From Dichetophora obliterata (taxonomy: Eukaryota; Arthropoda; Insecta; Diptera; Sciomyzidae), in assembly GCA_963920525.1 (NCBI GenBank), contig OY986435.1:295859817-295923816 (forward strand): 64,000 bases of DNA, written 5' to 3'. The notes below the pieces were generated by a model. It ran no database searches. It was given only the letters and a program-made list of their open reading frames with translations, and was not told where the DNA came from. The first letter of the stretch is position 1. The number at the start of each line of letters is the position of its first letter. The position numbers were made by a program, and so were the translations under genes. Below are positions 44,794 through 57,689 of this stretch, piece by piece.

Positions 44794-45078
44794 CATGGTA
44801 AAATTATTTATCAGGTAGCCTTGACGACTACCTATTTTCTCACGAGCTGCGGTCAACGAACGTCAAGCAAAAACATAAAACAGTTTCTTTTTTTTACCTT
44901 ACATGAAATTAATTTATTTATTTTGTTTGTGTGACACAAAGCATTATTGACATTTCCTTTCATGGCAGCATCAGCTGCCATAGCAACCATAGCACGCTCT
45001 CGTTTTGATTTTCTTCTGTTTGACATACGTTGACCGCAGCAAAAATTGTCGCTCCTACTTTGTAATAATTATACTATG
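44794..45078. mobile_element. P-element-like MITE with ATTCAATT flanks
   Basis: Left end CATGGTAAAATTATTTATC then AGGTAGCCTTGACG; right end inverted CATAGTATAATTATTAC. attcaatt lies directly before the left end and one base after the right end. 285 bp, no ORF. Confidence 0.72.
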
Positions 45079-45447
45079 AATTCAATTATATATAAGGTTG
45101 ATATAGCTTAGAGAACTTATCGCACACCCTCTTCAAAAGAGGCACAACTTAAAATTTTTACATTTTCAGGAGGAGCAAAAAACAATTTTTTTCAAGGGAC
45201 TCCATACAAAACAATGAGACAAAATTTTAATTAAAGACTAAGAATAGCTGCGTTCTATTCGCTTCAAAATAATCCAGATTATTTTTTTTTACATGCAAAG
45301 CAAAAACAAAAAATAATCCTATAACAAATAGGATTATTTTTGCTATCCATATAAAATTGTAATATAGCCCTTAAAAAATTTGAAACACAGGTGCCGCACC
45401 TGTATATTTTTATGAGCTGTCATTTCGTTTTTTGAATTATTTGTTTG

Positions 45448-45771
45448 TTTGATACAATGACTATTAGGTAGCCATGACAGCTACCTATTTTCTCACGAGC
45501 TGCGACCATCGAATGTTAAACAAAAGAAAACAAAACAAACCGCATGTGTCACACACATTGGACGCATTCAGCGGAGCCAACAATTGCACTTAAATTATTT
45601 ATATAATTGCATAATATTAATAATTTAATTAAATTATTCTATTTTTTCTGACGTTTAGAGTAAAACACATTCAGAGAAAAACATAGTTCACTAAGGTATC
45701 GCTACCATAACAGTTCACAACAGTTTTGAACGACACACGTTCTCATGACACCTAATAGTTATTGTATCATG
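45448..45771. mobile_element. P-element-like MITE
   Basis: Left end tttGATACAATGACTATT then AGGTAGCCATGA; right end inverted CATGATACAATAACTATT then AGGTGTCATGA. Flanks tttgtttg and attgtttg agree at 7 of 8. Shares ctattttctcacgagctgcg with the 44794 copy. Confidence 0.7.
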
Positions 45772-46218
45772 ATTGTTTGTTTGTTTGAATTTATTTTTAA
45801 CTACAACGGCAGTGCCCTCTACGAGTCGTTTTTCTTGCCGTTCCTTTCAAAAAATTTGTCATCGCAATTATACGCAGCTAATATGTGTACAAGATTAAGA
45901 CAGCCGATGTAGATAATAACTACGAATAGTTTAACACGAAAAAGTAAAAACTTGGAAATTTTTGTGTCTCTTTTGAAGACGGTGTGCGATATCTGTCGGC
46001 GAATGTCAAAAACAGCTGTCTGGTGTTGTTATTTTTTACTTTGACATTCGCTGATCCAAATTCCATCCATCCAGCGTTTTTGTTCAAAAAGGTCACTGGG
46101 CACTTTAAAAAAGGAAACGTTTTCCTTGTTCCAATAGTTTTGGCGAATTGTGTACTTTTTCGGCATTTTGAAGTGGTAACAAAAACTCAAACTTCAAGAA
46201 AATTGTTTAAAAATTATT

Positions 46219-46439
46219 CAGCACTATCACGAATAATTTTTCACACGGATTTGTAAAAGGGAGTTCTCATTTCAAAGATAAAGCTCAAGAACATTTTGGA
46301 AATTTTTAGAGCAAATTTGTTCATCAGCGGCTTATCAACAAATTAGCATTAAAAATTTCCAAAATGTTCTTGAGCTTTATCTTAAAAATGAAAACTCCCT
46401 TTTCCGATTCCGCGTGAAAAATTATTCATGATAGGGCTG
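46219..46439. mobile_element. Foldback MITE, about 90-bp arms
   Basis: Left cagcactatcacgaataattt and right inverted cagccctatcatgaataattt; arms continue through aaagggagtt and gctcaagaacattttgg. ATT on both sides. A partial copy lies at 62944. Confidence 0.82.
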
Positions 46440-46449
46440 ATTTTAAACA

Positions 46450-47499
46450 CAAAGTTAATATTAAAATTCAATAGTTTGACTTCTAGTCAGAAATTTCAAT
46501 TTGATTGTTTACTTGTTTTTTGTTTTACTCTGACATTTTGTGATCCAAGTTTTGTTGTTGTATGAGAACAATTTCATACTTAACTTTATATATAATTGAA
46601 TTATGCTTTCAAATAACTTCAAGTTACTTGAATCGAGTACAAGAACAGACCTACTTTAAGGGCCATATTGTTCACTTCTGGATAGATATCCTCTAACAAG
46701 CTAGTTGTACTAGATTTTCCGTAGTTCAAGGCGGAGATAACCAGACAAATTGGACTGATTAAAGATAGCCAGAGCTGAACAAATTAGACCTGAATAAATT
46801 TTACCTGCCTGTATTATAAATATCTGAAGCATAGTATAAATAGTCCGGCAGAAATCGTACAAAGCATCGAGGTTAAAAATGACAAATTTAAATCTGCTCA
46901 AGCTTCAATAATATTCACTTTCATTTCATTGCATAATATTAATTCTCTAAAGGTCATAAGTATGTAGGTACTAATATGATCTAAAGCCTGTGCATTGCTT
47001 CTTATTGTTCTGAAGTGCAATGATTAAAAAGTTCTTCTACCTGTATTTCCGAAATTCAAAATTTGTATTTGTATACTTATAAATAAATATGTATGTCTTT
47101 ACAAGGAAGTCCATTCATATATCGCTCTTATGAGCTTCGGTTGGTCAATCAATTGCATACGAACAAACATTTAAGAACGGCGAGTAAGAATGATTAAAAA
47201 CGGGAACGTGTGTGGCAGTGGAGTGACGACGAGGTGACGGTGACGATATGGGCCATCAGTGAAGTGATATCATACTTCGAAATTCGAACAAAGAACAATT
47301 TTCCAATTTGTTTTTTCGATTTTAATAAGTATGTTTCGAAGAAGCGAAACTATGTGTGGAGAAATAAAACAGGGAGTGGACTTTTGCGTTTGTGTGTGTT
47401 ATTGTTTCAAGTGATGCCGTGAAGCAAGATAATTAGTACATTTCTACTTTTTGGAAATGAGCTGAAGTTATATGTTGGGGAACAAGTTCAGACAGACTT
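46450..47499. other. Nothing recognised
   Basis: AT-rich DNA, no gene supported. Confidence 0.35.
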
Positions 47500-48215
47500 T
47501 AAAAAGGGTGATTTTTTTGTTATTTGTTTTTTCAGTGCACATTTTTTAACACCTCACGCGTGATTCGTAACATGTGGCAAAGCAAAAAATGCTCAGTAAA
47601 GTTTGCAATGACAAAATTAATAGGCTAACAAACGAACAGCGCTTGCAAATATTGAATTTTATTATCAAAATTCGTCCTCTGTGAGAAATGTGCTCCATCG
47701 AAAAATTGTCTTCAGCGACGAAGCTCATTTTTGGCTAAGTGGGTATGTCAACACACAGAATTGCCGAATTTGGTCTAAAGAGCAGTCAGAGGCAGTTCAA
47801 GAGCTGACAATGAACCCCGAAAAATGCACCGTACTTTTTAAAAAATTATAAAAATTGCCACTTTACAGTCAATGGAGCAAGGTGTCGTGCTGATTACCGA
47901 CTTTTTTGCCCAAAATGGCAGAATTGGACTTGGTTGACATGTGGTTTCGAAAAGACGGTGCCACATGCCACATGGCACGCGATACCATGGACCTATTGAG
48001 AGGCGAGATTGGTGAGCAATGGGGCTGCGAGAAGTCTCTCGTGTACAGGGACAAGCCAGCCACAATTGCAGTCCTGAAAGATAACATTACAGCTGCTATC
48101 TATTAGTGAGATACCGGCCTAAATTCTAAAAAAAGTATGCCAAAATTGGAGCTTACGAAAGGACCACCTCAGGCGTAGCCGCTGGCAACATTTAGATGAA
48201 GTAATAATTAAAAAG
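47500..48215 (+). pseudogene. mariner-type transposase remnant with internal deletion
   Basis: Frames joined by shifts give RLTNEQRLQI, then KIVFSDEAHFWLSGYVN (first catalytic D), IWSKEQSEAVQE, then at 47906 DLVDMWFRKDGATCHMARD (second D), YRDKPATIAVLKDNI, and after a stop EIPA, KVCQNWSLRKDHLRRSR. The block that should hold the third catalytic acid (DLTPLD region) is deleted between GEIGEQWG and CEKSLVYRDK. Multiple stops; not active. gggtgatttttttg at about 47507 resembles the usual outer end of this family. Confidence 0.8.
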
Positions 48216-48314
48216 CAAATAGCAGGCGTTGAATAAAATAAGAATAAATTCACTTACTCGTATTGTGAGATTTGTTAGGAATTGAAATCTAAGTCAATTT
48301 TGTATGCAAACTTA

Positions 48315-48562
48315 CAGGTCTATTCTGGCAAAGTATCAATTGTTATCCAGTGTTTTTATTATTTCTATGTGTTTGCTGTAATTTCGTGATTTCAAAACAA
48401 AATTTGAAGCTTAAAAAAACAAAGTTTTTAATGAAATTGTGACTATCTGAAATTCATTATTTTTGAGCTTCAAATTTTGTTTTGAAATCACAAAATTACA
48501 GCAAACACATAGAAATAATAAAAATACTGGGTAACAATTAATACTTTGCCAGAATAGACCTG
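48315..48562. mobile_element. MITE, 22-bp perfect terminal repeats, TTA duplication
   Basis: CAGGTCTATTCTGGCAAAGT at both ends (inverted, 22 bp perfect), TTA at 48312-48314 and 48563-48565. Inner arms also pair (gtttgctgtaattt). TTA fits PIF/Harbinger target choice. Confidence 0.85.
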
Positions 48563-48599
48563 TTAAACATAAAAAGTCGATCTTCCTCATTTCAGCCAG

Positions 48600-49374
48600 T
48601 TTGGAATTATAACTTTATGAAAGACTGCGTATTAAATATCTACCCTGTATCGCACAATAACACATTTCAATTTTTTTACCTAAAAATATCGCAAACAGTC
48701 GTAAAAGTAAATTAAAACAGCTTTCTTTGAAATTAATACCTTATTTATAAAAATATTTGCAAAGAATCTTTTGTTGCAGATATCAAGATTCACATATTTC
48801 AGGGAAAATAACTATTTTTAATATAATAATTCATGATTAACGAAGCTTACTAAGCTCACCAAAAAGTTTATATATACATATATTTTTTTTAATTATTAAC
48901 ACTTTTGTTTACAATTTTAGTCATTTAAAAATATATTGAAAATATAGCAAAAAATAAAGTGGTGCCAAATGCAAAATCACGCTGTAGCAACTAAAAATAA
49001 ATAATAACTGTTGATTGATTTACTCTCTAATTTAAAAGTTCTAGTTATTTGTAATGTTCTTCAGTCATTTATAAGAATACTGACTTAATTTGTTCTCTTT
49101 GAGTTATTTTTTAGAGCAATTTCTAAATGTTGCAGATCTGCAATACGGCGAGATAGTGTTAAAATTTAACCACTGTTCATAATTAGTAGACTGCGTTTAA
49201 AAAATAAGCCTTTAACATAGCGTCTGCACGGGACAGTGCAAGTTCGAAAAACTCAATACATTTTAACATTTTTACTAACACACTCACATTTGATTCACTG
49301 TCCGCGGTTCACTGTTTACTATCAGCTCTACTGTCCACGAAATATCAGAGACAGTGGATTTTGGCACTTACGGA
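48600..49374. other. Nothing recognised
   Basis: AT-rich; small CG-richer patch at 49220-49350 with cactgtcc repeats. Confidence 0.3.
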
Positions 49375-49701
49375 CATGGTTAAATTAGACAAGGTAGTGT
49401 TAGGGCGGAGAGCCGGTGACCGGAACTGTCAACTTCGTTTTGACAGTTCCGGCCATTTTGCTATTTTTGACTACTTTTGCATCCTCGTTGCATTCACATT
49501 GGTTGCAGATTTGTTAACCGGAACTGTCAACTTCGTTTTGACTTCGTTTTGACAGTTTCGGTTGACAAATCTGCAACCAATGTGAATGCAACGAGGATGC
49601 AAAAATAGTCAAAAATAGCAAAATGGCTGAGTTTCACAGTTATGGTCACTATGAAAGAGAGCACATTCAGCTCTAACACTACCTTGTCTAGTTATGCTAT
49701 G
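49375..49701. mobile_element. P-element-like MITE with large internal palindrome
   Basis: Left end CATGGTTAAATTAGAC then AAGGTAGTGTTAGGGCGG; right end inverted CATAGCATAACTAGAC then AAGGTAGTGTTAGAGCTG. Internal palindrome around gcattcacattggttgcag and its inverse. 327 bp. Flanks are themselves inverted (acttacgga / accgtatg) rather than direct, so the target duplication is unresolved. Confidence 0.75.
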
Positions 49702-49730
49702 ACCGTATGTGGCGGATATATAATAATAAA

Positions 49731-50820
49731 TACAGGGTGGACCAGAATAACGTTCCCCATTTTTTTTTCGAAGCGCCATCTAGTGCAAAGTAGTTGAGTA
49801 AATGTACTGCAGTATGCCCTGTGTGTTTGGTATTTTATTGAGCAATAATCTCAAACACGTGTACTTTTTAAAACTATTTCTTAGTATAAAATTAGCTATA
49901 GAATTGCAAAGGCAATTGGTTTTAAGCTTGCACAATAAAGGTCTTAGAAAAATTTATATACTTCGAAAGCATCGTGCGCATCAAAATATTTTTAAAATAA
50001 ATCGAAAATTTATTAAAATTTATGGCTGCAGAGCATAACCCAAGCCGAAGTTTGATAGTGAATTCTTAAAAAAAACTTAAAGCTGAAACCATACAAAAAA
50101 AAAAATTCGGCAGCATGGCATAACATTAAAAATACATATAAACGAAAGAAATTAAAGATGCAAACAGCTTTTGAGACGGCACGCAACTTCAAATATCTTT
50201 TTTCCGATAAAAAGTTGTTTCTATTGCAACTTATTTAACGTTCAGAACGACCACATTTATTCGGTGGCATTGAAGGATATTTCCAAAAATATCTGTTCAA
50301 CGATTTGAAAATGTCCCAAAGGTTATGGTTTGGGATGCAATATCAAGAATGACGAAATTTTATTTGGTTTTCGTTAAAAGTGCAAAATATTAATTGGAAA
50401 CAGTTTTGGAAAAGCACCTGCTGTTTAATGATGCAGAATTGTTTTCAAACAACCGATGGGTATGGTATTTCAGCAAAATGGGGCGCCAAGTCATCGCGCA
50501 AACGTGGTACAAGAGTGGATACGAGAAGCATACCTGATAAAGGCTCGTGGCCAGCTTCATCACCTGATCTTAATCCTTTATATTATTTTGCTTGGCAGTA
50601 TATGCTGGAAAACCTTAAAGACCTTAATTTTACAAAAATAACGAATTTGGCCAGGTTGAACTCACGTTTGGTCAAAATTTGGGACGAAATTCCTAAGCAT
50701 ATGGTGCGTGACTCATGCAACTCGTTTCCTACCCGATTAAGCCATGTTATTCGTGAAGGAGGTGGGAGAATCAAATTAATCACTCATTTACTTGAAAACC
50801 GGCATAACTAAAAACACACG
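49731..50820 (+). pseudogene. Tc1-like transposase remnant
   Basis: The outer end acagggtggaccagaat is followed by broken frames: FSDKKLF (first D region), MVFQQNGAPSHRANVVQEW (the usual D is N), then KGSWPASSPDLNPLYYFAW (the last D of the usual P-L-D-Y is Y) and a C-terminal block KIWDEIPKHMVRDSC and RLSHVIREGGGRI. The order is that of Tc1/mariner superfamily transposases. Several frameshifts and lost acidic residues make it inactive. Confidence 0.75.
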
Positions 50821-52220
50821 ATTTTGGAGTTAATTATGCAGAATTTTTCTTTATATCATATAACATATAACATATATTGCTTAAAAATTGCATGTTATTA
50901 TTTTTAATACTCTCTGCTTGAGAAGAGAAAATGCCTTTTTTCATACAAGGTGCGAGTCAATTAAAAACTTTAAACACATTTTCTGCAAAATCGCCTTGAG
51001 AACCGGCCTAAAACTTGTAGGTTCAGTTCTTGATCATTTGTGTCCAAACATTTAATAACACTCACAATACAATTGATCAATCGGTCAAAGTCATTTCAAG
51101 GACTAAAATTGCCAATTCGTTTTCCTTCGATTATGAAACAAATCACCGTATCTAAATATGATTTATTCGGATAATATAAGGACAGTATTTTATTTTCTTC
51201 TCCTTTTCACAGCCTTAAAACACAAGGATTTAATATATTAACGGTTTTAAAATCTTTTTAAAACTGTCTAGTCGATGTGAGTTATTTAGAATTTTAAAAG
51301 CTAACGTGTGCTATCACTAGAACTGATTCACAGAAAAAATAAACTAAAATTGTGGAGAAAATGTAATTGTAGAAACTATAAAAGCATTTTTGGTACAAGA
51401 AATTACTCGCGGCTTTGGTGCATAGGTTTGATTTTTTGCATATGAAAAAGTTTGTGATGTTAAAATAAAGTTTTTTTTTATTAGTTTTTTATGATAGCAT
51501 TATTTGAACAACATTTGAACGATAAAAATGTGCTTTATTTAATTTTAACTCCTTTTACATTCAAAATATTTTTTCTTTTTAATAAAATATTCTGCGTGTG
51601 TGTTTCGTATGTCCAAATAAGTTGAGTTTTCTGGTCTTTTTATGTTTTTCGCATTAATTGGTTGTTAAAATTGTGTGCGGCAAATGTAACATTTCCTCAA
51701 AAATGCAAAAACATTAAAAGTTAAACGATTTGGTACCAAATAATTCCAACAACCTCATTATTTGCTTGCTCAGAATTGCTTAAATTGATACATATTAAAT
51801 TCAAAATATTAATCATAAAATTAACACCTACTAAAAAAGTACAAATAACAACAGTAGAAGTAATAAAGTTATTTGAATTTTTAAAAATTTTCCTTTTACA
51901 TTCAAATAGCTATAAAATGTGAAATACTCAATGGATTGGATTAATTTAACATTTGAAAACTTATTATGTTCTCTTTTAAATAATGCCTCAGCCATCTCAA
52001 TCAATAATAAAATAAAAAAAATATAGCAAGTATTCTAAGACGATCACCAAAGGAAATTATTTTCAAATATCGATAACTCGAAAACCAAGCGATTTTGTCC
52101 TTCGGCCATTCTTATTTTTATTTCAAGTAGTTTACGAATTCTTTGCCAAATGGCGTTGACCAAAAAATCTTAATCTCTCCGGAACTTCTTTACTAGGCAC
52201 CTTTACAGTTATAGATGACT
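50821..52220. other. Nothing recognised
   Basis: AT-rich DNA without gene or repeat boundary signals. Confidence 0.35.
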
Positions 52221-52226
52221 ACATTA

Positions 52227-52754
52227 GGGCTGTTCACATTTCAAACCGCTCATCAAATCATTTGTCAAATCGTTTGACCACAGAAGTGTTCTGACTCTTC
52301 AAATTTTTCGTCAAATTTCATTTTATCTTGAACACCGAAGTAAGCATATCGCGATGACGGATAAATTTTAATACCTTTTGTTATTAAAATCGTACTGGAA
52401 GAAGAAAAAATTATTTTATAAATTATTATAAATTGTTTGCAACAGTTATGTATTATTATTTTGTTATTATTTTCTTCCGCTCCTTCTTTTGCCGCGATGT
52501 GCACAGGTTGAAAACTTTTTGAACTGACAAAATCGTACTACACGATATGACGAGTGTTCACACTGGTCAAATCGTTCGTCAAATCAGCAGAAAAATCAAA
52601 AAATTTTGATTTTCATCAAACGATTTGACCAACGATTTGATGAGTGTTCACACTCGTCAAATCGCCATCAAATCCATACAAATTCTGTTGGTCAAATCAA
52701 TTGTCAAATCATTTGATGATCGATTTGATGAGCAGTTTGAAATGTGAACAGCCC
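52227..52754. mobile_element. MITE with GGGCTGTTCACATTTCAAA ends, 528 bp
   Basis: gggctgttcacatttcaaa at the left and its inverse at the right, continuing ccg(c/a)tcatcaaatca. TA on both sides. The right part is packed with caaatcgtt/gatttga inverted subrepeats. Confidence 0.82.
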
Positions 52755-52893
52755 TATTGAAAAATTAATTTGTTCTTTAACCTGTATTCTTCTTACCATC
52801 ACCAGCAATTTTAGTGATCAAAACTCGTGACCCAACTAATGAAGCTTATTTGAAATTCCAGTTAAAGATTATTCTAAAAGGGGTTACACAATT

Positions 52894-53010
52894 GCGCTGT
52901 TCATACTTATCAAATTATTTGTCAAATCCAATAGAACATCGTGGGAATCTCACGCTTTTTTATTGTATTTGACAAATGATTTGATGAGCGGTTTGAAATG
53001 TGAACACCCC
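52894..53010. mobile_element. Short internally deleted copy of the preceding MITE family
   Basis: Left gcgctgttcatacttatca and right inverted ggggtgttcacatttcaaa; about 117 bp. Confidence 0.65.
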
Positions 53011-53967
53011 TATTAGTTGTTATTCAAACAAAGTAGCGGGTCCAACTTGTTGAAAAAAGGTAGCATTCAAATTAAAACAAGCGGCTAATTTTTGTTGTTT
53101 TTCGCCATCATTTTGTTTCATATCCTGGTTTGAAGTAGAAATCCAAAAATTTTTGCTAACAGGTTCGACGAACTGTCGAATTAGCTTCTTAACTAGCAAA
53201 CTGGTTCGAACATGGCCGCTAATGTGTAAGCCCTTTGACAGTAAGAATACAATTTCAAAAATTATGCTATAAAGGTACTTTTCCACTTAACAAGTACCTT
53301 TATGCCAAGAGTAAAACTACTTTTTTTCTGTACTACTATTTTAAAAGATTGCAACGCTTGGACTTCGCGCACATATGTTATTCATTTGTTCTCTTCTTAC
53401 CCATTGCAGTTCACCACGATTTCAGTCGTTTCTTCTCGCTCACTAGTTTCCGCACAGTCTCCACTACTGAACACACACAGACACACTCACAGGTCAATTC
53501 GAACCTTTTTTTTTCTTCTTCAGCTTTTCCAATTTGCAATTATGTACCACTAATTTTTTTCTTTTAATGGTTCGAATTTGGATTTTTCACTTTAAATAAT
53601 TTTTATATATTATGTATAAATCTATTAAAACCACTATATACAATCTTGACGATTTTTATTTGTGCTTCACGATTGCATTTGTTCGCTATTGAATCTTTAC
53701 CAATATTCTTTGCAAGTGCCGAAAATAAAAAAATTAAAACTTTGGTTCAGGCAGGTAAAACCGAACGGACAAAAACTCAGCGAGTGAATCTACAAACAAC
53801 ACAATCGCACAAGATACGAAACAACACTGAATCTATTGGATTTAACGTCGAATTTTTAGTAGTAGACAATTCCAAAGTTCGAATCACATACACACATATG
53901 TGTCATCTTTATATTTCTCCTTTTTCAGCGATTCCAAAACTTCAACAAAATTTGTTGAGATTCAGGC
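53011..53967. other. No recognised gene
   Basis: Open frames of 80-120 codons on both strands have no domain, splice or start context that supports them. Confidence 0.3.
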
Positions 53968-54737
53968 GGGATGACGGTCCATGGACATTATGTCTACTTC
54001 GCAAAAGGAAAAAATCCTAAAAGGAAATGGACCTTATGGCGTTTTCAGACTGGAAAACTGCGCAATTTTTAATGCAAATTTTTATACATTAATTTAAAGA
54101 ATTTATTAAAGTTCGGTGCAGTTGTCCGTATGTTTGAAATTCTGTATACAAAACTCTGCATTACAGAAAACTGTGTTAAAAATTCTGCATGACAAAATTC
54201 TGCAAAATATGGACTAAGAACAACTAAGGTAAATAAGCTTAGAATAACAACTTTCCGTACAAGGGCAAATAATGTAATCTTAAAATACACCGTTTTGTAT
54301 CCCAATAAAGTTAAAATGCTGAAATGGAGAGCAGACTATTTGAAAGCAAAATTTTTTAAAAACAGTATAAAGAAATAAAGGAAAATTAGACAAACAGTAT
54401 TTTTTAAAAAATCCTGTAAAAATTACAGCATTTTGACAATACAGACTTTTGCCTAGGAGAAAACTGACCCGCTCCCAATTTATTATTTTATGGTAAAAAG
54501 ATTTGCCCTTGTGCGGAATGTTGTTTTTGTAATATAAAACTGATATTTTTCATGAAAAATTCGATATATATAACGTGTTCAGTAAAATTGTTGAAAATTA
54601 AATTTCTATGAACTTTATGTACGCTTTGATTTGGACATTATGTCCGTTTGCGAAGTAGACATAATGTCCATGGTAATGTCTGCTTCAAACGGACATAATG
54701 TCCATGGATCTTATGTCCGTTGACGTTATGTCATCCC
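53968..54737. mobile_element. Element with GGGATGAC ends and tggacattatgtc repeats
   Basis: gggatgacggtccatgg at the left and inverted gggatgacataacgtc at the right; ggacattatgtc and its inverse occur several times near both ends. 770 bp, no ORF. Confidence 0.6.
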
Positions 54738-55243
54738 AAGGTTCATTTATATAAAGGTTGCGTACATTTTTTGACGCATCCTTATTTTCTGTAAACAAAA
54801 ATATTTTGACATTTGCTAAGTAGGGTTCTGTGATGTTTAAATAAACTAATTTTTCAGGGTTTCGCTATGCACTTTTTATACTACGTTTCCATGATTAATT
54901 TTTGACGTAGAATTACGTCTTACGTTTGTCGTTTTAAAAAATTTTTTCAAAGTGATATTTGACACTTTGGGCTTACCTACAGCCTTTAATATTCATCGTA
55001 CAAAGAAAAAAAAAATGCAAAAATATCAGTTTTAGTGGGAATAAAACGAATATCTAATAAAATAGCAAAATCTGGAAGATGAAAAATTCATATATTCGTA
55101 TGAGAAATGCAGAAGCTGCTTAGCTGCAGTAGCTGCTTTTTCTGTTTTTAAGGTTGTTGTTGTTGTGTTTGCTTGTTTGGATCGTAATCATGTCGTTCCA
55201 TTTTGTGCTGCTTTTGTTCTTGTTGTTGTTGTTTTTATTAATA

Positions 55244-55666
55244 AGGGTTTTCATGCAAATGGGCAATACCCTTATAAATGGTATAAACCTTATAAGTTTA
55301 TCAGCCTTATAAATGAACTGTCAAAATTCGTATGAAAAAGCTTTTGCACAAACCAGATAAATTTGCTCTTCGATTTAGGTGAGCAAACGAGGTGGCAAAC
55401 TTATATGATCAATCAGCTGTTTTCTTTTTTGAAGGAAAAGTTATAATTTGAGCAAAACGAATAAAGATTTAATTCTGAAAATTTCAGAAAACAAGCAAAC
55501 AATCCGCAAAGCGTCCCTGTTTAAATGGAACGCATCGCTGGCAGATCGCACAGCTGACTTATATGCTGCAAATGCACAATCGACTTTAAGGGCTGTTCAT
55601 ACAACCTGTCTGATAAAAATAACTAATTGCCCAAATTAGAAGCCTGCCACTTTGCATGAAAACCCT
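55244..55666. mobile_element. MITE with TAATA duplication
   Basis: AGGGTTTTCATGCAAA at the left and its inverse at the right (16 bp), TAATA at 55239-55243 and 55667-55671. The small frame inside (55448-55639) has no known family. Confidence 0.78.
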
Positions 55667-55852
55667 TAATATGTATGTAAAATATACATATAAAAATACA
55701 CATCAGTTGCTTTCATTTTATTTCGTTTCCCAGATAGCCAATCGGTTCGGTTGAAAATGGTGTGCACTTTTAAAAGCACTGAAGCGGACTATTTCGTTGT
55801 CAGCAAACTAATTCATTTAAGCGTACCATTTATTAAGTTGTATATTAATGTT

Positions 55853-56178
55853 GATTTTCTATGATTTAAATACAAACTCTAAATGTTTGATAGTTAAAAT
55901 TTGATTTTAAATACAAATTCTAGTTGTTTGATACTTTAAAATCGTTTATTGAGCTAAAGGCCAGGTTAAAACAATAAATTGCTCTAACGAATTTTTTCCA
56001 AAGAAACAACAAAAACAAAATTTTTAATATGAAAAGGAAAACATCACTATCTGATTAATTAGTTAGCTGATTGATTAACTAGTTAGAGCAATTAATTGTT
56101 CTAACCTGACCTAAAGCTCAATAAATGATTTTAAACTATCAAGCAATTAGAATTTGTATTTAAATCATAGAAAATAAA
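55853..56178. mobile_element. Foldback MITE
   Basis: ttttctatgatttaaatac and its inverse, then cgtttattgagctaaaggcc and attgctctaac pair across the centre. Confidence 0.75.
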
Positions 56179-56722
56179 CATAATAAATAACAAGGTCATA
56201 TACAAAACTTTAAGTTGTATATTCATTTTATTTGTTGTTAAACAATTGTAACCTTTTCTTAAAATGGTTTTTATTAAGTTGCAACAATAAATGGCAACTC
56301 AACTGCTTTTCCTTGATTTCAATACAAGATTCAATGCATATTTCAGAGTTTTTTGGCGAACGGTTGAAAAAGAGAGGGAAAAAAGACAAGAACAAACGAG
56401 GCATAAAGCGAATATGACATAAATTTCAATTCGAATCTTGATAAATATAAAAAAAGACTTTACTTTTATATAGATAACGGTTTAAAGGTACAAACACATG
56501 GCGTTTTCATACCAGCAAATCAGACGCTGCCGTTTTAAGTATTGTTTAGCTAGTAAAGTGACATTCATGGCTTCTTGGGTTGTAATACAATAGAGAATAC
56601 AGATGCATGTAGCTAGAGAGCCAGTTTGTGGCTACAAAAAAATGTACTACTGCTAGCCAAGGTTGCCAGTTAAAATTTAAAACAATTCCGACAATAAGCT
56701 CCCTTTTTGACAGTAACATAAA

Positions 56723-57181
56723 TTAAGTACAACAAAAATTACCATGGTAAAGATATAACAAAAAGTTTCTACCACAATAAAAAAGTATCGAAAAAATCCC
56801 ACGATCATTAAAAATTACCACAAAAATACCACCACAAATTCCATATGCATTTAAAATTGCCACAAAAATCTCATTCGCATTAAAATATTCCACAATAAGT
56901 CCCATATGCACAAATAATTTAAAAACATTTAGAAATACCACAAAGAAATTTTGTTTACTAAAATGGAAAAAAAATTTTAAGAAGAATATTACCAAACTCC
57001 CACGGAATTTAAAAAAATACCCCACTGAATTCCCACTCCCATTAAAAAATACCACGCTGAATTGAAAAATGAAATAAAAACATTTAAAATAAAGAAAAAT
57101 ATGAAGCGTGGAAACAAAGTTAAAAATTTTACGATATTTTTTACCATATTGCTGCGTGTAAAAGCTAGACAAATTTTCCAA
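56723..57181. repeat. Degenerate simple-like repeat ccacaaaaat/attaaaa
   Basis: ttaccacaaaaat-type words recur about every 30-40 bp. The 152-codon minus frame (F/V/Y-rich) is an artefact of this composition. Confidence 0.55.
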
Positions 57182-57689
57182 AGTCGCTTATTTTGGTAAA
57201 AGTTGTGTAGAATTACAATACAAATAGATTAAAAAAAAAAATAAAATTGGCCCACTAGTTTGTTTGCAGTAGTGCGGCCTGTTTTGAAAAAGTATGTTTC
57301 GAGAAAAACGCGTTTAAAGTTACTCTGGCTAGTTAAAGGTACTCTGGTTAGCTAAAGGTTTTAAGCGCTAGAGAATCTGTATTATAAGCGGGATTGATTT
57401 GTAAATTTGTTTGACATAATTGTGAATAGTTGAACAACAATAATCAAATGTAAAAAATTAGATTTTCAAAAAATTGTCTGCCTAAAACCACCCTTAACAT
57501 AGTTTGGAATCGGGCCATCGACATATTGTAGCTTCAAAGTTTGAAGTCGAGACTCGAAAACATACTTTCCTTTTGTAAAGTTATTTTATTTAATATAATC
57601 AAAATGAATTGTTTTCATAAAATTTATAAAATCTTTACATTATTTATTGTAATATTCAATTAAAAAAAGGTCTATAAGTAAATTCATTA

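Noticed and set aside
53235..54020. Plus-strand frames of 83-124 codons
   Set aside because: No domain, no orthologue recognised, and the end overlaps a transposon terminus at 53968.
56723..57181. 152-codon minus-strand open frame rich in Phe/Val/Tyr
   Set aside because: Explained by a degenerate ccacaaaaat repeat; not protein-like.
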